A DNA stretch of 64,000 nt from an uncultured Spirochaetales bacterium. GTDB taxonomy: Bacteria > Spirochaetota > Spirochaetia > JAFGXN01. Of the stretch, positions 61,884 to 64,000 are shown piece by piece (positions within the stretch are counted from its first letter, which is position 1; each line of letters begins with the position of its first letter). Where the stretch lies: the NCBI GenBank assembly GCA_949289575.1, contig CASEOG010000006.1:26863-90862 (forward strand), in the 5' to 3' direction. The position numbers and the translations under genes were made by a program. The notes beneath the pieces were generated by a model. That model was not told the DNA's origin and ran no database searches. It saw only the letters and a program-made list of their open reading frames with translations.

Positions 61884-62799
61884 ACGCTTCGGCAAGCCGC
61901 TCCCATGTTTTCCGGTAATAATCGAAAAAAGAGTCGTAACCGCTGCCGAGCGGATCGATCACCGTTGTTTTTAATCCGGCACTGTCGGCTATCCGCCGGG
62001 CGGAACGGCCTTCGGTCTGCGGATCGAGCACCAGAAAGCGGATGCCGTCGGCTGCGACCGTTTCAAGCAGCGCCGCGGCCGCTTTCGCCGACGGTTCGTG
62101 TCCCGGCGCGGTTTCGACCGGCACCGCTTTGATGCCGAGCACTTCGTTCAGATAGGCGTAACTGTCATGCATGGTGAGGTAGGAAAACGTTTCGGGATAA
62201 GCGCTGCGGGCAGTCTGTGCTTCGGCGACCGCACGGTCGGTTGTCTCCGCAAAGCGAACCGCATTCCGGCGGTAGAATCCGGCACCTTCGTTGTCCAGCA
62301 ACGCCAGCATTTCGGCCAAAGAGGCGGCTGTCCGTTTCATGATTTCGGGCGAAAACCAGAAATGGGGATTCGGGCGGCCGTGACGGCATTCGTCCGTTTC
62401 GGCTTCGGCCGGAGCAGCAGACGACAGACGGAGGATGTCGGCCACCGAGAGGGTGTTCTTCAATGAAGGGAGAATGGTCTCCAGCGTTCCTTCGAGATGC
62501 ATCCCGTTTAGGATGAAGAGATCGGACTTTTCAAGCTGTCTCAAATCGCTCATCTTCGGAGAATAGAGATGCGGCGAGACATTCTCTTTCATCAGAATGT
62601 CAACACTAATCCGCTCTCCTCCGATTTCTTTTGCCAGAAGCGCATAGGGCCGGATTGAAGCGGTCACTGTCAGCGCAGGTCGTTCCGATTCGTCACCGGA
62701 TTTCTCATCCGCCCCGCTTTTCCGGCATCCCGCCAAAACGGTCAGACCCAGAATCAGCAGCGGTAAAAACAGAATCAGCCGCGAACGCGAACGGTCCAC
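61870..62799 (-). CDS. znuA: Zinc/manganese ABC transporter substrate-binding lipoprotein
   Basis: 309 residues from GTG 62799. The hydrophobic signal LILFLPLLILGLTVLAGC ends in a lipobox. Cluster A-I metal ligands are visible as His in ENVSPHLYSP, RPNPHFWFSP and ETAPGHEPS and an acidic residue in LVLDPQTEG. The His-rich loop common in Zn-specific members is short, so Zn versus Mn is open. An ATG at 62844 with AGGAG seven bases upstream is an alternative start, giving 15 extra residues and a 70-base overlap. Confidence 0.9.
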   Translation of the reverse strand: MDRSRSRLILFLPLLILGLTVLAGCRKSGADEKSGDESERPALTVTASIRPYALLAKEIGGERISVDILMKENVSPHLYSPKMSDLRQLEKSDLFILNGMHLEGTLETILPSLKNTLSVADILRLSSAAPAEAETDECRHGRPNPHFWFSPEIMKRTAASLAEMLALLDNEGAGFYRRNAVRFAETTDRAVAEAQTARSAYPETFSYLTMHDSYAYLNEVLGIKAVPVETAPGHEPSAKAAAALLETVAADGIRFLVLDPQTEGRSARRIADSAGLKTTVIDPLGSGYDSFFDYYRKTWERLAEAYDSH

Positions 62800-63191
62800 A
62801 TGGTCAACAACAGGACTACATCCAGAATAAACGGTCTCAGCCATCGAATGACTCCTACGGGAAAATCGGTCAGAACGGAAGCTCCGATCACATCTTTCAG
62901 AATGATGACGGTCAGCCACAGCAGCATCGATACCAGAATCGAAATACGCAAAAATCCGGCTCCGACCGGCGAAACCAGAGAGACCAGCATCACAACACCG
63001 CAGACGATTTCCAGAATCGAAATGAGAATCAGATAAATGCCGCTTTCTCCTCCGAAAATTCCGGCCAGCTTACCGGCGACCATCGACACATCGGAAGAAC
63101 GGAAAAAAAATCCTTCCAATCCCAAAACAATAAAAAACAGAGCAATACACAAATGCAAAAAGAAAAAAACTCCGAAACTCTGACGGGTCAT
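62775..63191 (-). CDS. Small membrane protein, four helices (DoxX-like, tentative)
   Basis: 138 residues with four hydrophobic helices (LHLCIALFFIVLGLEG, YLILISILEIVCGVVMLVSL, ISILVSMLLWLTVIILK, PFILDVVLLLTMW). The layout resembles DoxX-type proteins but no sequence signature settles it. The ATG overlaps the apt stop by four bases; it links apt with the metal transporter genes. Confidence 0.7.
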   Translation of the reverse strand: MTRQSFGVFFFLHLCIALFFIVLGLEGFFFRSSDVSMVAGKLAGIFGGESGIYLILISILEIVCGVVMLVSLVSPVGAGFLRISILVSMLLWLTVIILKDVIGASVLTDFPVGVIRWLRPFILDVVLLLTMWTVRVRG

Positions 63192-63742
63192 AACTCCTCC
63201 CTATTTTCACTTTGAAAATCAACCAACGTAAACACCGGATAGCGTTTCAGCACCTCCCGGAAAGAAAGAAACGGCAGGCCGATGACACAGCCGACGGCGG
63301 CGATTTCGGCTCCGCATTCTTCGATCATTTCGCAGCAGGCATTCAGGGTTCCTCCGGTCGCAGCCAAATCGTCGACCAGAAGGCAGCGGCCGCCGTGCGG
63401 AACATCTTCTTCGTGAATCGCCACGATATCCTTGCCGTATTCGAGCGAAAAACTTTTTTCCCGCACTTTTCCGGGCAGCTTGTTTTTTTTGCGAATCGGA
63501 ATGAACGGGATACCGAGCATCAGAGCCAACGGCGCCCCGAACAGAAAGCCGCGCGCCTCGACCGAAGCGATAAAATCGGGCCGGTAAACTTTCGCCTTTT
63601 CGCAGAAAGCATCCAGCATCTCTTTATATACATCCGGCTTCAAAAAAATCGACGTAATATCGAAATAGAGAATTCCCGGTTTCGGGAAATCGGGCACTTT
63701 ACGGATGACCGCTTTCCACTCTTGGCTTTTCATTTGCTCCAT
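63188..63742 (-). CDS. apt: Adenine phosphoribosyltransferase
   Basis: 184 residues. IRKVPDFPKPGILYFDITSIF at the N-terminus, ASVEARGFLFGAPLAL and the PRPP loop CLLVDDLAATGGTLNACCEMI are diagnostic. It salvages adenine to AMP. AAAGGAG nine bases upstream supports ATG 63742, which overlaps the stop of the preceding AAEKP-repeat gene. Confidence 0.95.
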   Translation of the reverse strand: MEQMKSQEWKAVIRKVPDFPKPGILYFDITSIFLKPDVYKEMLDAFCEKAKVYRPDFIASVEARGFLFGAPLALMLGIPFIPIRKKNKLPGKVREKSFSLEYGKDIVAIHEEDVPHGGRCLLVDDLAATGGTLNACCEMIEECGAEIAAVGCVIGLPFLSFREVLKRYPVFTLVDFQSENREEL

Positions 63743-64000
63743 GGTCTTTCACTCCTTTCGACCGGGTTGTTCTCCGGAACCGCAAAGGCCGATTGTGCCT
63801 GTCGCGCTTCGGAAAAGTCGGGTTCCATCGACGGTACATCCACCCGAAACAGGCGGGAAAATTCGGTGCGGACAAACGGATGCATTTCGGCGGCCGGTTT
63901 CTCGGCGGCCGGTTTTTCGGCGGCCGGTTTTTCGGCGGCCGGTTTTTCGGCGGCCGGTTTTTCGGCGGCCGGTTTTTCGGCGGCCGGTTTTTCGGCGGCC
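63730..64000 (-). CDS. C-terminal end of an AAEKP-repeat protein (partial)
   Basis: A minus-strand frame enters from the right edge as at least seven AAEKP pentapeptides. It continues with AAEMHPFVRTEFSRLFRVDV and a hydrophilic tail ending PWSK before TGA at 63730-63732. The stop overlaps the apt start by 13 bases, so the two are coupled. The N-terminal part is outside the window. The repeat resembles Ala/Pro/Lys/Glu linkers of periplasm-spanning or envelope proteins. Confidence 0.75.
   Translation of the reverse strand, partial: AAEKPAAEKPAAEKPAAEKPAAEKPAAEKPAAEKPAAEMHPFVRTEFSRLFRVDVPSMEPDFSEARQAQSAFAVPENNPVERSERPWSK
63887..64000. repeat. 15-bp tandem repeat, 7.6 copies, running off the window edge
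   Basis: Unit ttcggcggccggttt, near-identical except one variant first copy; encodes AAEKP on the minus strand. Confidence 0.95.

Overview
The window looks like chromosomal DNA of a spirochaete (Spirochaetota, close to Treponema/Spirochaetales). The main grounds are: the order ffh-rpsP-khpA-rimM-trmD-rplS followed by a stand-alone FlhB C-terminal-domain gene and yraN; two tandem DUF115 (MptE/Maf-like) genes of the kind tied to flagellin glycosylation; many short lipoproteins with loose lipoboxes (LSC, LFSC, WAC); and a DUF1015 gene. The code is standard, GC is moderate, and genes are packed tightly. No intergenic stretch exceeds about 190 bases. Species cannot be named from this alone.

Layout. 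1-2.5 kb: an operon for a four-subunit 2-oxoacid:ferredoxin oxidoreductase (gamma subunit cut by the window edge). 2.6-6 kb: SIMPL protein, TetR regulator, hemW, lepB. 6.1-10.9 kb: PEGA/SUMF1 protein with smpB, a GH16 glycosidase lipoprotein, an SGNH hydrolase and a DMT-like transporter. 11-17 kb: DJ-1, acyl-CoA synthetase, MBL hydrolase, asnS, methyltransferase, phosphoribosyltransferase. 17-27.6 kb: a compositionally mosaic lipoprotein, then htrA, phosphohexomutase, citrate synthase, trmB and ppdK on the minus strand, then another lipoprotein. 27.6-36.1 kb: a group-2-like sigma factor, an orphan gene, groES, a JAB-DinG fusion helicase, a TRIC-family channel, aroH, an SPFH-like protein, thiamine pyrophosphokinase and cca. 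36.1-45.9 kb: housekeeping genes for translation, lipid and envelope (rnc, acpP, rpmF, coaD, yraN, rplS to ffh, tsaD, a divergent polysaccharide deacetylase). 46-54.3 kb: DUF1015, Sua5, a DivIC/FtsB-like protein, a giant acidic tandem-repeat protein and a probable glycosylation operon. 54.4-60.1 kb: a sulfatase and four consecutive lipoproteins. 60.2-64 kb: tRNA-Leu(GAG), a Zn/Mn ABC transporter, a small membrane protein, apt and the end of an AAEKP-repeat protein.

How genes work together. The ferredoxin oxidoreductase, ppdK and citrate synthase point to an anaerobic or fermentative carbon economy running through acyl-CoA and PEP. TsaD and Sua5 both serve the tRNA t6A pathway. GH16, SGNH hydrolase and sulfatase suggest use of polysaccharides. 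The DUF115 pair, the FlhB-C protein and the repeat protein hint at motility-linked functions.

The most striking pattern is regulatory. At least ten, probably eleven, genes that head transcription units and lack a Shine-Dalgarno sequence have a good sigma70-type promoter placed so that transcription should begin on the first base of the start codon (the -10 hexamer ends 5-7 nt before it). Genes with a Shine-Dalgarno have promoters set further upstream. This suggests that leaderless mRNAs are a routine second mode of translation initiation in this organism. All function calls come from reading translated sequences by eye; no searches were run.
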